44,630 nt of DNA from Clostridia bacterium (lineage in GTDB: Bacteria > Bacillota > Clostridia > Oscillospirales > Acutalibacteraceae). Positions 13,973-23,111 of the stretch are shown here, piece by piece. How positions within the stretch are numbered: the stretch's first letter is position 1; the number at the start of each line of letters is the position of its first letter. The position numbers were made by a program, and so were the translations under genes. Below the pieces are notes generated by a model. The model saw only the letters and a list, made by a program, of their open reading frames with translations. It was not told the origin of the DNA and did not search any database. Location of the stretch: assembly GCA_017403265.1 (NCBI GenBank), contig JAFQOJ010000058.1, positions 1-44,630 on the forward strand. The letters run 5' to 3'.

Positions 13973-15839
13973 CAGACCAAAGCAAAAGATTTCCTCAATC
14001 CTAAAAAATAATTTTTATATGCTTAAAATTGTTGCAAAGTATATACCTGCATACTTTATATTGCGAATGATACACGGCGCTTTATACGGCGTTTTGGACT
14101 TTTCGGCAACGCTGTTTAGTTATCATTTGCTAAGGCAAGTAAGTGATGTAGGTGATTTTGGTAATGCGGTATTAGTAATAGGTCTTATGGCGGCATTTTA
14201 CCTTAGCTTTTATCTTTTCGATAATTGGTTTAGGGAGCTGCACGACCCCGCGCAAAAGCAAAAACTGCATTTAAGAATGCATAAGGACCTTTTTGAAAAA
14301 GCGCTGTCTTTAGACCTTGCGTGCTTTGATGACCCCGAGTTTTATAATGACTTTGTGTGGGCTATGAACGAATCGGACACTCGTGCAATAGCAGTGCTTG
14401 ACAGCACTTCGCAAATGACACATAAAATTGTTGGCGCATTTTCGATTTTATCCTTGTTATTTACTATTGAACCCTTAGTAGCGGTGATATTAATTATATC
14501 TTCGCTGGTTACAATGTTTTGTAATATACAGGGTAACAAGGTTAATTTCCGTCATAGAAAAGAAGCAAATTCGCTTTGGCGCAAAAAGGATTACATAAAC
14601 CGCGTGTACCATCTTACTGATTATTCTAAAGAGCTTAGAATAGGTAAGGCAGATAACCTTCTTATGAAGGAGTACGACGAAAATAACGAAAAAATTATTG
14701 AAGCCGATGTAAGATACGGTAAAAAGTATTTTGTATGGTGGGGTCTTGGCTGGGAGTTGCTTGGTGAAATAACCCATTTTGCAGTACTGATTTATATGGT
14801 TTTTAGCCTTAAAAACGGGACTTCGCAAATAGGTGCATTTGCTGCAGCGGTAGGTGTTATTTGGAAAATCAGATGGACACTTGCAAGTCTTTCAGATGTT
14901 ATTTCTAAGTTTGTTGAGCATTCACTCTTTATAGAGAAATACCGCGAGTTTATGCGTTTTGTGCCACAGATTAAGGATGGCGAAACAGAGCTTCCCGAAT
15001 TCCAGAGTCTTGAATTTAAAAATGTAAGCTTTTCTTATGAGTTTGCGGCTCATCCAAAGTATAAGTATCACGATAAAGATTATGAGCCGCCTAAAGCAGA
15101 AGACGGTAAGAATGCTCTTAAAAATGTTAATCTTAAATTAACGGCAGGGGATAAGATAGCCATTGTGGGTTATAACGGTGCTGGTAAGACTACCCTTATT
15201 AAGCTTATGATGCGACTTTATGACCCGACCGAAGGTGAAATTCTTTACAACGGGGTTAATATTAAAACTTATGACCCCGTAGCCTACAGAGATAAAATTG
15301 GTACTGTTTTTCAGGATTATAAGATATTTGCAACCACTGTTGCGCAGAATGTTAAAAACGGTGTTTATGATGAAAATGCCGATAAGGATGATGTACTAAA
15401 GGCGCTTGACAGTGCCGATTTCACCGAAAAGCTTGCTACATTAAAAGACGGTATCAACACACACTTAACCCGCGAATTTAATGATGAAGGCACCAATCTT
15501 TCGGGCGGTGAAGCGCAAAAGGTTGCAATAGCGCGAGTTTTTGCTACCGATTATCCAATAGTAATTATGGATGAGCCTTCAAGCGCGCTTGACCCAATGG
15601 CAGAGTATAATTTAAACCGCTCGGTGCTAAACAATACGCAGAATAAAACGGTAGTATTTATTTCTCACCGTCTTTCTACCACCCGTATTGCCGATAAGAT
15701 TTATATGTTTTCGGGCGGTGAGCTTATAGAAGAAGGTTCTCACCAAGAATTATTAAACTTAAACGGTAAATATGCTGAAATGTTTTATTTGCAAGCAGAA
15801 AAATATGAGAGAGATTACAGAACAAGCCAAAGTCCGTAA
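13965..15839 (+). CDS. ABC exporter half-transporter, subunit 2
   Basis: 624-residue partner of the preceding gene: transmembrane domain (about 20-320), then an ATPase domain with Walker A GYNGAGKTTLIKLMMRLYDP (about 402), canonical signature LSGGEAQKVAIARV (about 512), Walker B IVIMDEPSSALDP and ISHRLSTT. A charged insertion of about 20 residues (HPKYKYHDKDYEPPKAEDG, near 363) sits between the first strands of the ATPase domain. GAGGTG precedes the ATG, which overlaps the end of the partner by 8 bases. A 15 bp terminator follows within 20 bases. Confidence 0.92.
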   Translation: MNNRPKQKISSILKNNFYMLKIVAKYIPAYFILRMIHGALYGVLDFSATLFSYHLLRQVSDVGDFGNAVLVIGLMAAFYLSFYLFDNWFRELHDPAQKQKLHLRMHKDLFEKALSLDLACFDDPEFYNDFVWAMNESDTRAIAVLDSTSQMTHKIVGAFSILSLLFTIEPLVAVILIISSLVTMFCNIQGNKVNFRHRKEANSLWRKKDYINRVYHLTDYSKELRIGKADNLLMKEYDENNEKIIEADVRYGKKYFVWWGLGWELLGEITHFAVLIYMVFSLKNGTSQIGAFAAAVGVIWKIRWTLASLSDVISKFVEHSLFIEKYREFMRFVPQIKDGETELPEFQSLEFKNVSFSYEFAAHPKYKYHDKDYEPPKAEDGKNALKNVNLKLTAGDKIAIVGYNGAGKTTLIKLMMRLYDPTEGEILYNGVNIKTYDPVAYRDKIGTVFQDYKIFATTVAQNVKNGVYDENADKDDVLKALDSADFTEKLATLKDGINTHLTREFNDEGTNLSGGEAQKVAIARVFATDYPIVIMDEPSSALDPMAEYNLNRSVLNNTQNKTVVFISHRLSTTRIADKIYMFSGGELIEEGSHQELLNLNGKYAEMFYLQAEKYERDYRTSQSP

Positions 15840-15853
15840 ATATCTTTAAAAGT

Positions 15854-15889
15854 ACAAACAACCAAGGCAAAAGCCTTGGTTGTTTGTTA
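15854..15889 (+). terminator. Terminator shared by the ABC operon and the convergent XRE gene
   Basis: Perfect 15 bp stem (15854-15868 / 15873-15887; core ACCAAGGC/GCCTTGGT), loop AAAA. Its arms are rich in A on the left and T on the right, so it can work in both directions. The end of the minus-strand XRE gene touches it. Confidence 0.88.
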
Positions 15890-16099
15890 TTTATAGGGTT
15901 TTGGATTATTAGTTAACTCGACAATATAATCAATGCTTGTGTCGTAAAGCTTTGCGAGCTTGATTAAAACTTCAATAGGTACATTAAGATTTCCAAGTTC
16001 ATAATCAGAATATGTTGTTTGGTGAATTTGTAAATATTCAGCAATTTGTTTTTGCTTTAAATCCTTATCTTCTCGTAAATTTCTTATTCTTTCAAACAT
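15887..16099 (-). CDS. XRE-family repressor (divergent from the SLOG gene)
   Basis: 70-residue HTH regulator: MFERIRNLREDKDLKQKQIAEYLQIHQTTYSDYELGNLNVPIEVLIKLAKLYDTSIDYI is a complete Cro/CI domain with a short basic tail. The start at 16099 is chosen because GGGTGAT lies just upstream; a TTG at 16111 is less likely. It faces away from the SLOG-like gene, and the shared intergenic region holds two related palindromes with TAAGG/CCTTA ends, which look like its operators. It probably represses both genes. Confidence 0.85.
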   Translation of the reverse strand: MFERIRNLREDKDLKQKQIAEYLQIHQTTYSDYELGNLNVPIEVLIKLAKLYDTSIDYIVELTNNPKPYK

Positions 16100-16124
16100 A
16101 ATATCACCCAAAATTATTATGCCG

Positions 16125-16141
16125 TAAGGGAATATGCCTTA
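16125..16141. promoter_or_regulatory. Operator-like palindrome 1
   Basis: TAAGGGAATATGCCTTA, an imperfect palindrome with TAAGG/CCTTA ends, centred at 16133 on the XRE side of the intergenic region. Confidence 0.6.
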
Positions 16142-16170
16142 TTGACTTTTAAGGGAATTTCCCTTAAAAT
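16142..16170 (+). promoter_or_regulatory. Promoter of the SLOG-like gene with operator 2 in its spacer
   Basis: TTGACT (16142-16147), 17-base spacer, TAAAAT (16165-16170). The perfect palindrome TTAAGGGAATTTCCCTTAA (16149-16167) fills the spacer and is centred at 16158, 25 bases from palindrome 1. Binding there would block RNA polymerase. Confidence 0.75.
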
Positions 16171-16187
16171 GTTTTTGGTGATAGTTA

Positions 16188-16637
16188 ATGAAGTGGTGTA
16201 CATTTATTGGTCATAAAGATTGTCCTGTTGAAATATTTGATAAACTGTATTATGAAATAGAAAAACTGATACTTAAAGAGAATGTAAGAATATTCTATGT
16301 GGGTACTAATGGGAATTTTGATAAAATGATTTATCAAGTTTTAGAAAAATTAGAATCGAAGTATAATATAACCATATATGTAGTATTGGCATATTTAAAT
16401 ATGAAAAAAAAGAATATATACTTTAATATTAACAAAACAATTTTTCCCAATACTTTAGAAAAAACACCATTAAGATATGCAATAAATAAGCGTAACGAAT
16501 ATATGATTAAAAAATCGGATTATATAATATGTTTTGTTAAAAACACTTTCTCAAATAGTTACAATTATCTTCAAGTTGCTATGAAAAATAATTTAGAAAT
16601 TATAAATTTGGGTAGCTATAAATCAAATGAAAGTTAA
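16188..16637 (+). CDS. SLOG-superfamily (YpsA/DUF1273-like) protein
   Basis: 149-residue Rossmann-like protein. The start MKWCTFIGHKDCP and the strand-turn RIFYVGTNGNFDKMIYQVL correspond to the two nucleotide-binding motifs of the SLOG/YpsA class; AINKRNEYMIKKSDYIICFV is the conserved C-terminal strand-helix region. The second motif has GTNGNFD where many members read GGAxGFD. Such proteins are thought to bind nucleotides or nucleotide-derived signals; exact function unknown. The gene is visibly more A+T-rich than its neighbours (many AAA, ATA and AAT codons). GGTGAT precedes the ATG. With the divergent XRE repressor and operators it forms a self-contained two-gene unit. Confidence 0.75.
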   Translation: MKWCTFIGHKDCPVEIFDKLYYEIEKLILKENVRIFYVGTNGNFDKMIYQVLEKLESKYNITIYVVLAYLNMKKKNIYFNINKTIFPNTLEKTPLRYAINKRNEYMIKKSDYIICFVKNTFSNSYNYLQVAMKNNLEIINLGSYKSNES

Positions 16638-16686
16638 TGAAAATTCTTGTGGTAGAAATTTGATCTAAATATTACAAAAGTGTTTC

Positions 16687-16715
16687 TTGTTTATAATTGT
16701 TTTTTATGTTAATAT
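16687..16715 (+). promoter_or_regulatory. Possible promoter of the repeat surface protein
   Basis: TTGTTT (16687-16692), 17-base spacer, TAATAT (16710-16715) in a very A+T-rich stretch, so chance matches are likely. Confidence 0.4.
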
Positions 16716-16756
16716 TAAAAAAACAAAATATTTTAATAATTAGGAGGATAGAATTT

Positions 16757-19291
16757 ATGAAAAAAAGGATTTTTAATGTTTTATTGGCAAGTATTTTATC
16801 GGTTTTGGTTTTGGCTACCAATGTTTTTACTGTATCGGCTTCAACCCAAAAAATAGATGAAATCAATGTTACTGTATCTATCCCAAAGGTTTCGACTACA
16901 GGTTCGGCGGTAGATTTTACTGTTAGTGACGACCGATATACCGTAACAACTTCTAAACAATGGATTGATGCGGGCGGTGTTGCAGAAGCAACAGAGTTTA
17001 TTAGTGGTAATGATTATAGGGCTATGTTTAATGTAGTAGCTGCGGCCGGTTATGAAATTACGGCTGATACTATTGTTAAGGTTAACGGTTCTCAGGATAA
17101 TGTTGACCTTTTAGGCGGTAATTCAACACCGGCTAGCGATTTTGAGTTTCTGACTCTTCCGGAATTACTAGGTACTGTTGAACAAATTAATATAGATGAT
17201 ATACCCAACGTTGATATAGGTGATAAATCTGCTGAATATGTTTATAACGGTGAAAATTATTCGGTAAACGGAATTTGGCAAAAATACGATTATGATACTA
17301 AAGAATTTGCTGATATAACTGTTGGCACAGAGTTTACTGATAAAAATATATACAGACTAAAGCTTACTGCAAAGACACAGGATGGATATGAATTCGGTGA
17401 CGGTTGTGAGTTATATATAAACGGTGATTATTACAATATTGATAGATCTTATTCCTCAGTTACAGCATATTATTATGTGAACTTTGCAACCCTAATTGAA
17501 AATATTACTATTAATGAAAAGTTAATACCCAAAGTTAAAGTGGGTGATAAATTTAAAGAATCGGATGTTATTAAACTAGGCAATGCTAAAGGTTATGAAG
17601 CTGTTGGCTATTGGATTTATACAGATGAAGAAGGTATCATGCATAAAAATGGCACTTTTAAAAAGGGTAAAGCGTACACATTAGTAGTTGAAGTATTTGC
17701 TAAGTCGGTATATACATTATCAGAACATTTAAATTTTGAGTTGGATGAAGAAGTTTATTTCGCAACAGAATCAAATTTCGGTAGTGCAAAATTTGAAGTG
17801 CGAAAATCTTTTGCAACCATTATAGACACAGTTAAGCTTTTAGATTTGCCTAAGGCGGTTGTGGGCGAAAAGATTAAAAAAGGCGAATTTAATGTAAAGG
17901 TTCCTAAAAATGCTAAATATACCGCAAAGGCATATTGGATGGTTTTAAACGGCGAAGAATGGAATAATGTGGAATCCGCAGTTTTTGAAAAAGGTAAAGC
18001 ATACGAGCTTTGGGTAGATTTAACATCTAAATCGGGTTATGAATTCAAAAATATTGTTATTGTTAATGCTTATGGTATTGATCAAAAAGTTTATGCTGGT
18101 GGATATGATTCACTTACCTATGTAAGACAATTTTCTTTCCGCAAGGTGATAGATAAAATTGAAATTGAGGGCGTTATAGAGCCAAAAGCTGCAGCGAAAG
18201 CAACTGTAAATACAATTAAAGCTCCTAAGGGTGCTAATTATAGTATAGAAAATGCATACTGGATGGATATGGAAGATTATTCTATGGTAGATAACTTCCA
18301 AAAGGGCCATATTTATAGTCTTATACTTGACATTAGGGCAAAAGACGGTTATGAGTTTTCCAATAATGCTTTAGCTTTTGTAAACGGCAAAAAAGAGGAT
18401 TTTGATAAAAGTGAAACTCAAGCACAGATTAGTAAAGAATACTCGCTAAAAACAACGATTAAAAAAGTTGAATTAGAAAATATCCCTGTAATGAAAATAG
18501 GCGAAACCGCAAAGTCAGATATAAAATTGCCGAAAGATGCTAAATACACCGCAATGGCTAATTGGAGTGTTTGGAACGAAGCAAAACAGGAGTATGTTGC
18601 TTTTGAAGGCAAGTTTGAAACAGGTAAGGTGTATGCTTTGAACCTTTTTGTTTTGCCTAAGGATAGTTATGGCTTCTCAGAAGAAACCGTTCTTATAGTA
18701 GATGGCAAAAAAGTGAAAGATGCAGCGGTATTTCCTTTTGCAGTGGATTATAGAAAAGAATACTTTACCGAGCAAAAGGTTATAGATAAAGTAGAAATAA
18801 AGATTGAAAAATACAAGGTGGGCAACCATGCAAGCATTATGCCACAGATTTCAATTATTACTAAGGGCTGCAAGGCAGTTGATAAAGATGGCCTGACTAA
18901 TTGGTTATATGGCGATTTTGAAAGCAACAGAGTATATCATTCTTTCTTTGAAGAAAACGGTCAATATGGTGTAAGCTTTGCCTTATTAGCAGATTCGGGA
19001 TATGTATTTGCCGAAGATTTAGAGGTTGTTGTAAACGGTGTGGTACTACCCAAAAAAGCAATTCGACGCGGAATAAAAATGAAATCGGTAGATTATTTCT
19101 TTGATATGCAAACCAAAGCAGATGGTAATAAGGGCAAAACTAATAAAAATGACGATACGAATAAAGAGGTTGAGTACTCGCCTTTAACACAGGATAATTC
19201 ACTTAACAATGTTATGGCATTGCTTTGTGTTGTAAGCTTAATTAGCGCTTGTGTACTCTTCTTTAGAAAAAGAATATGGGATGTAAGTTAA
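16757..19291 (+). CDS. Secreted surface protein with seven divergent repeats and a C-terminal anchor
   Basis: 844 residues from the ATG at 16757, which has AGGAGG 10 bases upstream. A signal peptide (about 1-28, ending TVSA) is followed by seven diverged repeats of about 105 residues. Each opens with an I-D/E-x-V/I strand, often has a proline-lysine element (IPKVKVG, LPKAVVG, IEPKAAAK), then YW, then F-x-x-G-K-x-Y-x-L and a GYEF/GYxF strand before a short Asn-Gly-containing turn. A polar spacer, SPLTQDNS, a hydrophobic segment (about 815-833) and FRKRIWDVS end the chain. This resembles a sortase signal, but T-Q replaces the usual T-G. Function is probably adhesion or wall structure; no enzyme motif was seen. 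Confidence 0.82.
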   Translation: MKKRIFNVLLASILSVLVLATNVFTVSASTQKIDEINVTVSIPKVSTTGSAVDFTVSDDRYTVTTSKQWIDAGGVAEATEFISGNDYRAMFNVVAAAGYEITADTIVKVNGSQDNVDLLGGNSTPASDFEFLTLPELLGTVEQINIDDIPNVDIGDKSAEYVYNGENYSVNGIWQKYDYDTKEFADITVGTEFTDKNIYRLKLTAKTQDGYEFGDGCELYINGDYYNIDRSYSSVTAYYYVNFATLIENITINEKLIPKVKVGDKFKESDVIKLGNAKGYEAVGYWIYTDEEGIMHKNGTFKKGKAYTLVVEVFAKSVYTLSEHLNFELDEEVYFATESNFGSAKFEVRKSFATIIDTVKLLDLPKAVVGEKIKKGEFNVKVPKNAKYTAKAYWMVLNGEEWNNVESAVFEKGKAYELWVDLTSKSGYEFKNIVIVNAYGIDQKVYAGGYDSLTYVRQFSFRKVIDKIEIEGVIEPKAAAKATVNTIKAPKGANYSIENAYWMDMEDYSMVDNFQKGHIYSLILDIRAKDGYEFSNNALAFVNGKKEDFDKSETQAQISKEYSLKTTIKKVELENIPVMKIGETAKSDIKLPKDAKYTAMANWSVWNEAKQEYVAFEGKFETGKVYALNLFVLPKDSYGFSEETVLIVDGKKVKDAAVFPFAVDYRKEYFTEQKVIDKVEIKIEKYKVGNHASIMPQISIITKGCKAVDKDGLTNWLYGDFESNRVYHSFFEENGQYGVSFALLADSGYVFAEDLEVVVNGVVLPKKAIRRGIKMKSVDYFFDMQTKADGNKGKTNKNDDTNKEVEYSPLTQDNSLNNVMALLCVVSLISACVLFFRKRIWDVS

Positions 19292-19306
19292 TTGTGATAT
19301 CATAAA

Positions 19307-19343
19307 GAAAAACCCTGTCAGGTTAATCTGACAGGGTTTTATA
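19307..19343 (+). terminator. Bidirectional terminator between the surface protein and PFOR genes
   Basis: Stem AAAACCCTGTCAG (19309-19321) / CTGACAGGGTTTT (19328-19340), loop GTTAAT. It serves two convergent genes. Confidence 0.92.
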
Positions 19344-19354
19344 ATGGTTAAATA

Positions 19355-22300
19355 TTATTTGCTGTAAAGTTCAACCAATTTTTCAAGATGAGCGCGACGC
19401 TCTTTTGCAGTTTGAGCTGCTTGTTCGAACAATTCTTCAGCACGTTCTGGGAAAGAACGGGTGAGAGAAGAGTAACGAGCTTCGTTCATAATGAATTCCT
19501 TATAATCTGCAGTTGCAGGCTTGCAGTCAACAGAGAATGGATTCTTGCCTTCAGCCTTGAGTGCGGGGTTGTAACGGAATAAATCCCAATATCCGCAATC
19601 AACAGCCTTCTTCATTTCATTCTGGCAGTTAACCATACCACCTTTAATAGAGTGCATTTCGCAAGGTGAGTAAGCAATGATGATTGAAGGACCGTCATAA
19701 GCTTCTGCTTCCTTGATAGCCTTTAAGGTCTGGTTCATATCGGCGCCCATAGCGATTTGTGCTACATATACATAGCCATAAGACATAGCAATTTCAGCAA
19801 GGCTCTTCTTAGCGATTGCTTTACCGGCAGCTGCGAATTGAGCAACCTGACCGATGTTAGATGCCTTAGAAGCCTGACCGCCTGTGTTAGAGTAAACTTC
19901 GGTATCGAATACCATAATATTTACATTCTTACCAGCAGCTAATACGTGGTCAACACCGCCGAAGCCGATGTCGTATGCCCAACCGTCACCACCGAAGATC
20001 CAGATAGACTTCTTAGCAAGGTATTCAGCATTAGCGATAACATCATTGCAGGTTTCGCAAGAGCAGTTTTGAGCTTTAAGAGCAGCTACAAGAGCTTCTG
20101 CTGCAGCGCCGTTCTTAGCACCGTCGTTAACAGTGTCAAGATATACATTAGCAGCAGCCTTAGCTTCTTCAGAAGCTTTGTCAGAAACAGCGATATCCTT
20201 AACTTCAGCAATAAGTCTGTTGCGGATAGCTTCCTGACCTAAATACATACCGTAACCGTGTTCAGCGTTGTCTTCAAAGAGTGAGTTAGCCCAAGCAGGA
20301 CCTTGACCCTTTGCGTTAACGGTGTAAGGTGATGTAGCAGCAGGGCCGCCCCAAATGGACGAACAACCTGTAGCATTAGAAATGTACATTCTGTCGCCGA
20401 AGAGCTGGGTAATAAGGCGAGCGTAAGCAGTTTCTGCACAGCCTGCGCAAGAGCCTGAGAACTCAAGTAATGGCTTCTTGAACTGAGAAGTGATAACGTT
20501 AGCGTCTGTAGCTACGCCGTCCTTTTCAGTAACATTTTCAACACAGTAATTGAATACTTCTTGTTCTGCAAGTTGAGATTCCTGAGAAACCATCTTGAGT
20601 GAGTTTGTAGGACAAACGCCGATACAAACGCCGCAACCCATACAGTCAAGCGGAGAAACAGCAAGAGTGTATGTGTAATCTGTCTTCAAGAAAGGCTTCG
20701 GAGACTTCTTCATATTAGCAGGAGCATTAGCTACTTCATCGGCATCTAAAGCGAAGGGACGGATAGTAGCGTGAGGACATACAAATGCGCACTTGTTACA
20801 TTTAGCGCAGGTGTCAGGATTCCATTCAGGAACCATAACAGCAACACCGCGTTTTTCGTAAGCAGCGGCGCCCTGCTCGAATGTACCGTCAGCATGGTCG
20901 TTAAATGCAGAAACGGGGAGAGAGTCACCGTTCATAAGTGCTACCGGCTTCATAATGCCGTCAACCATCTTAACGAGCTTGTCCTTACCTTCAGACTTAA
21001 CTGCTACAGCATCATCGGTAGCGTTAGCCCAGTCGGCAGGAACGTCAATCTTAACGTAAGCAGTAGCGCCTGCGTCGATTGCCTTCTCGTTCATTTCAAC
21101 GATTTCTTTACCCTTCTTCATGAACTTCTGAGCTTTTTCCTTCATGTAGCCGATAGCTTCTTCAGCAGGAAGAACCTTAGAAAGTGAGAAGAAAGCAGAC
21201 TGTAAAACAGTATTGGTACGCTTGCCAAGACCTATTTGAGCAGCCAAGTCGATAGCGTTAACGGTATAAAGCTGAATGTTATTTTTAGCAATATAGCGCT
21301 TAGCTTCAGCGGGCATATGCTTGTTTAATTCTTCAGCGTTCCACTGGCAGTTGATAAGGAATACACCGCCTGGTTTAACATCGTTAACCATCTTGTAACC
21401 CTTGATTACATAAGAGGGGTTGTGGCAAGCAACGAAGTCAGCCTTGTTTATGTAGTAAGGACTCTTAATAGGCTTATCACCGAAACGTAAGTGAGAGATG
21501 GTGATACCGCCGGTCTTCTTAGAGTCATACTGGAAGTAAGCCTGAACATATTTATCAGTATGGTCACCGATAATTTTGATAGAGTCTTTGTTAGCGCCAA
21601 CAGTACCGTCACCGCCGAGACCCCAGAATTTACATTCAATAGTACCTTCGGCTGCGGTGTTGGGAGCTTCTTCTTCGGGGAGAGAAAGCTCGGTAACATC
21701 GTCTACAATGCCGATAGTGAAGTTGTGCTTAGGAGCATCCTTTTCGAGTTCTTTGTAAATAGCAAAGATGCTTGAAGGGGGAGTATCCTTAGAACCAAGA
21801 CCGTAGCGACCGCCTACAACAGCGTCAATCTTATGACCCATGCCAGCGAGAGCGGCAACAACATCTAAGTAGAGAGGTTCGCCTAATGCGCCGGGTTCCT
21901 TAGTTCTGTCAAGAACAGCAATCTTCTTAACAGTCTCAGGGATAGCTTCTACTAACTTAGCAGCAGAGAAAGGACGGTAAAGACGAACCTTTACAAGACC
22001 TACCTTTTCACCTGCGGCTACTAAATAGTCGATAACTTCTTCTGCAACGTCGCAGATAGAGCCCATAGCGATGATAATCTTTTCAGCATCAGGTGCGCCA
22101 TAGTAGTTGAAGAGCTTATAATCGGTGCCAAGCTTGGCATTAACCTTGTCCATATACTTTTCAACAATAGCAGGGCAAGCATCATAGTACTTGTTGCAAG
22201 CCTCACGGTGCTGGAAGAAGATGTCGCCGTTTTCGTGTGAACCACGCATAACAGGACGCTCAGGATTCAAAGCACGCTTGCGGAATGCGTCAACTGCATC

Positions 22301-22891
22301 CATATCGCACATTTCTTTAAGGTCTTCATAATCCCAAGCAGCAACCTTTTGGATTTCGTGAGAAGTACGGAAACCGTCGAAGAAGTTGATGAAAGGAACA
22401 CGACCCTCGATAGCTGCTAAGTGAGCAACTGCGCCTAAGTCCATAACTTCTTGTGTATTTGTTTCAGCAAGCATTGCAAAACCTGTTTGACGGCAAGCGT
22501 AAACGTCTGAATGGTCGCCGAAAATGTTAAGAGCATGTGATGCTACACAACGAGCCGATACGTGAAAAACGCAGGGGAGAAGCTCACCGGCGATTTTGTA
22601 CATATTCGGAATCATGAGCAAGAGACCTTGAGAAGCAGTATAGGTGGTGGTTAAAGCACCTGCAGCAAGAGAACCGTGTACGGTACCTGCAGCGCCCGCT
22701 TCAGATTGCATTTCGGCAACATTTACGGTTGTACCGAAAATGTTTTTAACGCCTTGAGCGGACCATTGGTCAACATAGTCTGCCATAGGGCTGGACGGGG
22801 TAATAGGATAAATACCTGCAACTTCTGTAAACGCGTAAGACACGTAAGCAGCAGCGTTATTACCGTCCATAGTTTTGAATTTTCTGGACAC
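19355..22891 (-). CDS. nifJ: Pyruvate:ferredoxin (flavodoxin) oxidoreductase, single-chain
   Basis: Oxidises pyruvate with CoA to acetyl-CoA and CO2 and reduces ferredoxin, the central step of anaerobic fermentation. At 1178 residues it is a full-length fused enzyme: N-terminal pyrimidine-binding domain (ITPSSPMADYVDQWS, about 27), CoA region, a two-cluster ferredoxin domain (CAKCNKCAFVCPHA, about 690; CMGCGVCIGVCPTNS, about 750), a further Cys pair in SGSCAGCAETAY (about 817) and the thiamine diphosphate site GGDGWAYDIGFGG (about 967). The start is GTG at 22891, behind AGGAGG. It has its own promoter with a palindrome over the -35 box. Confidence 0.97.
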   Translation of the reverse strand: MSRKFKTMDGNNAAAYVSYAFTEVAGIYPITPSSPMADYVDQWSAQGVKNIFGTTVNVAEMQSEAGAAGTVHGSLAAGALTTTYTASQGLLLMIPNMYKIAGELLPCVFHVSARCVASHALNIFGDHSDVYACRQTGFAMLAETNTQEVMDLGAVAHLAAIEGRVPFINFFDGFRTSHEIQKVAAWDYEDLKEMCDMDAVDAFRKRALNPERPVMRGSHENGDIFFQHREACNKYYDACPAIVEKYMDKVNAKLGTDYKLFNYYGAPDAEKIIIAMGSICDVAEEVIDYLVAAGEKVGLVKVRLYRPFSAAKLVEAIPETVKKIAVLDRTKEPGALGEPLYLDVVAALAGMGHKIDAVVGGRYGLGSKDTPPSSIFAIYKELEKDAPKHNFTIGIVDDVTELSLPEEEAPNTAAEGTIECKFWGLGGDGTVGANKDSIKIIGDHTDKYVQAYFQYDSKKTGGITISHLRFGDKPIKSPYYINKADFVACHNPSYVIKGYKMVNDVKPGGVFLINCQWNAEELNKHMPAEAKRYIAKNNIQLYTVNAIDLAAQIGLGKRTNTVLQSAFFSLSKVLPAEEAIGYMKEKAQKFMKKGKEIVEMNEKAIDAGATAYVKIDVPADWANATDDAVAVKSEGKDKLVKMVDGIMKPVALMNGDSLPVSAFNDHADGTFEQGAAAYEKRGVAVMVPEWNPDTCAKCNKCAFVCPHATIRPFALDADEVANAPANMKKSPKPFLKTDYTYTLAVSPLDCMGCGVCIGVCPTNSLKMVSQESQLAEQEVFNYCVENVTEKDGVATDANVITSQFKKPLLEFSGSCAGCAETAYARLITQLFGDRMYISNATGCSSIWGGPAATSPYTVNAKGQGPAWANSLFEDNAEHGYGMYLGQEAIRNRLIAEVKDIAVSDKASEEAKAAANVYLDTVNDGAKNGAAAEALVAALKAQNCSCETCNDVIANAEYLAKKSIWIFGGDGWAYDIGFGGVDHVLAAGKNVNIMVFDTEVYSNTGGQASKASNIGQVAQFAAAGKAIAKKSLAEIAMSYGYVYVAQIAMGADMNQTLKAIKEAEAYDGPSIIIAYSPCEMHSIKGGMVNCQNEMKKAVDCGYWDLFRYNPALKAEGKNPFSVDCKPATADYKEFIMNEARYSSLTRSFPERAEELFEQAAQTAKERRAHLEKLVELYSK

Positions 22892-22942
22892 TAAAATTCC
22901 TCCTAAAGATAATTTAATGAGTTAAATGCTCATACATTATAT

Positions 22943-22980
22943 ATATTATCACTTTTAATTCGGTTTGTAAATACCGAATT
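22943..22980 (-). promoter_or_regulatory. PFOR promoter with palindromic operator candidate
   Basis: On the minus strand TTTACA (22971-22966), 17-base spacer, TAATAT (22948-22943). The -35 box sits inside an inverted repeat AATTCGGT (22957-22964) / ACCGAATT (22973-22980), well placed for repression. It does not resemble Rex or CcpA sites that I know. Confidence 0.7.
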
Positions 22981-23051
22981 TGCAGATATTTTAATTTTTT
23001 TGTCACAAAATTAACAAAAAAAGATTTTTTTGATTTTTTTAAAAATAATGC

Positions 23052-23080
23052 TTGACAAATGGAATGGGTTGTGGTAATAT
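23052..23080 (+). promoter_or_regulatory. Promoter of the 5S rRNA gene
   Basis: Consensus TTGACA (23052-23057), 17-base spacer, TAATAT (23075-23080). The start lies about 25 bases before the mature 5S end. Confidence 0.82.
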
Positions 23081-23111
23081 ATCAAAGTCGCCTACGGGTG
23101 ACAAACAAAAA

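Noticed and set aside
16757-19291. CRISPR or DNA-level tandem repeats in the surface protein
   Set aside because: The repeats are visible only at protein level and have diverged; no regular short direct repeats with spacers exist here or elsewhere in the window.
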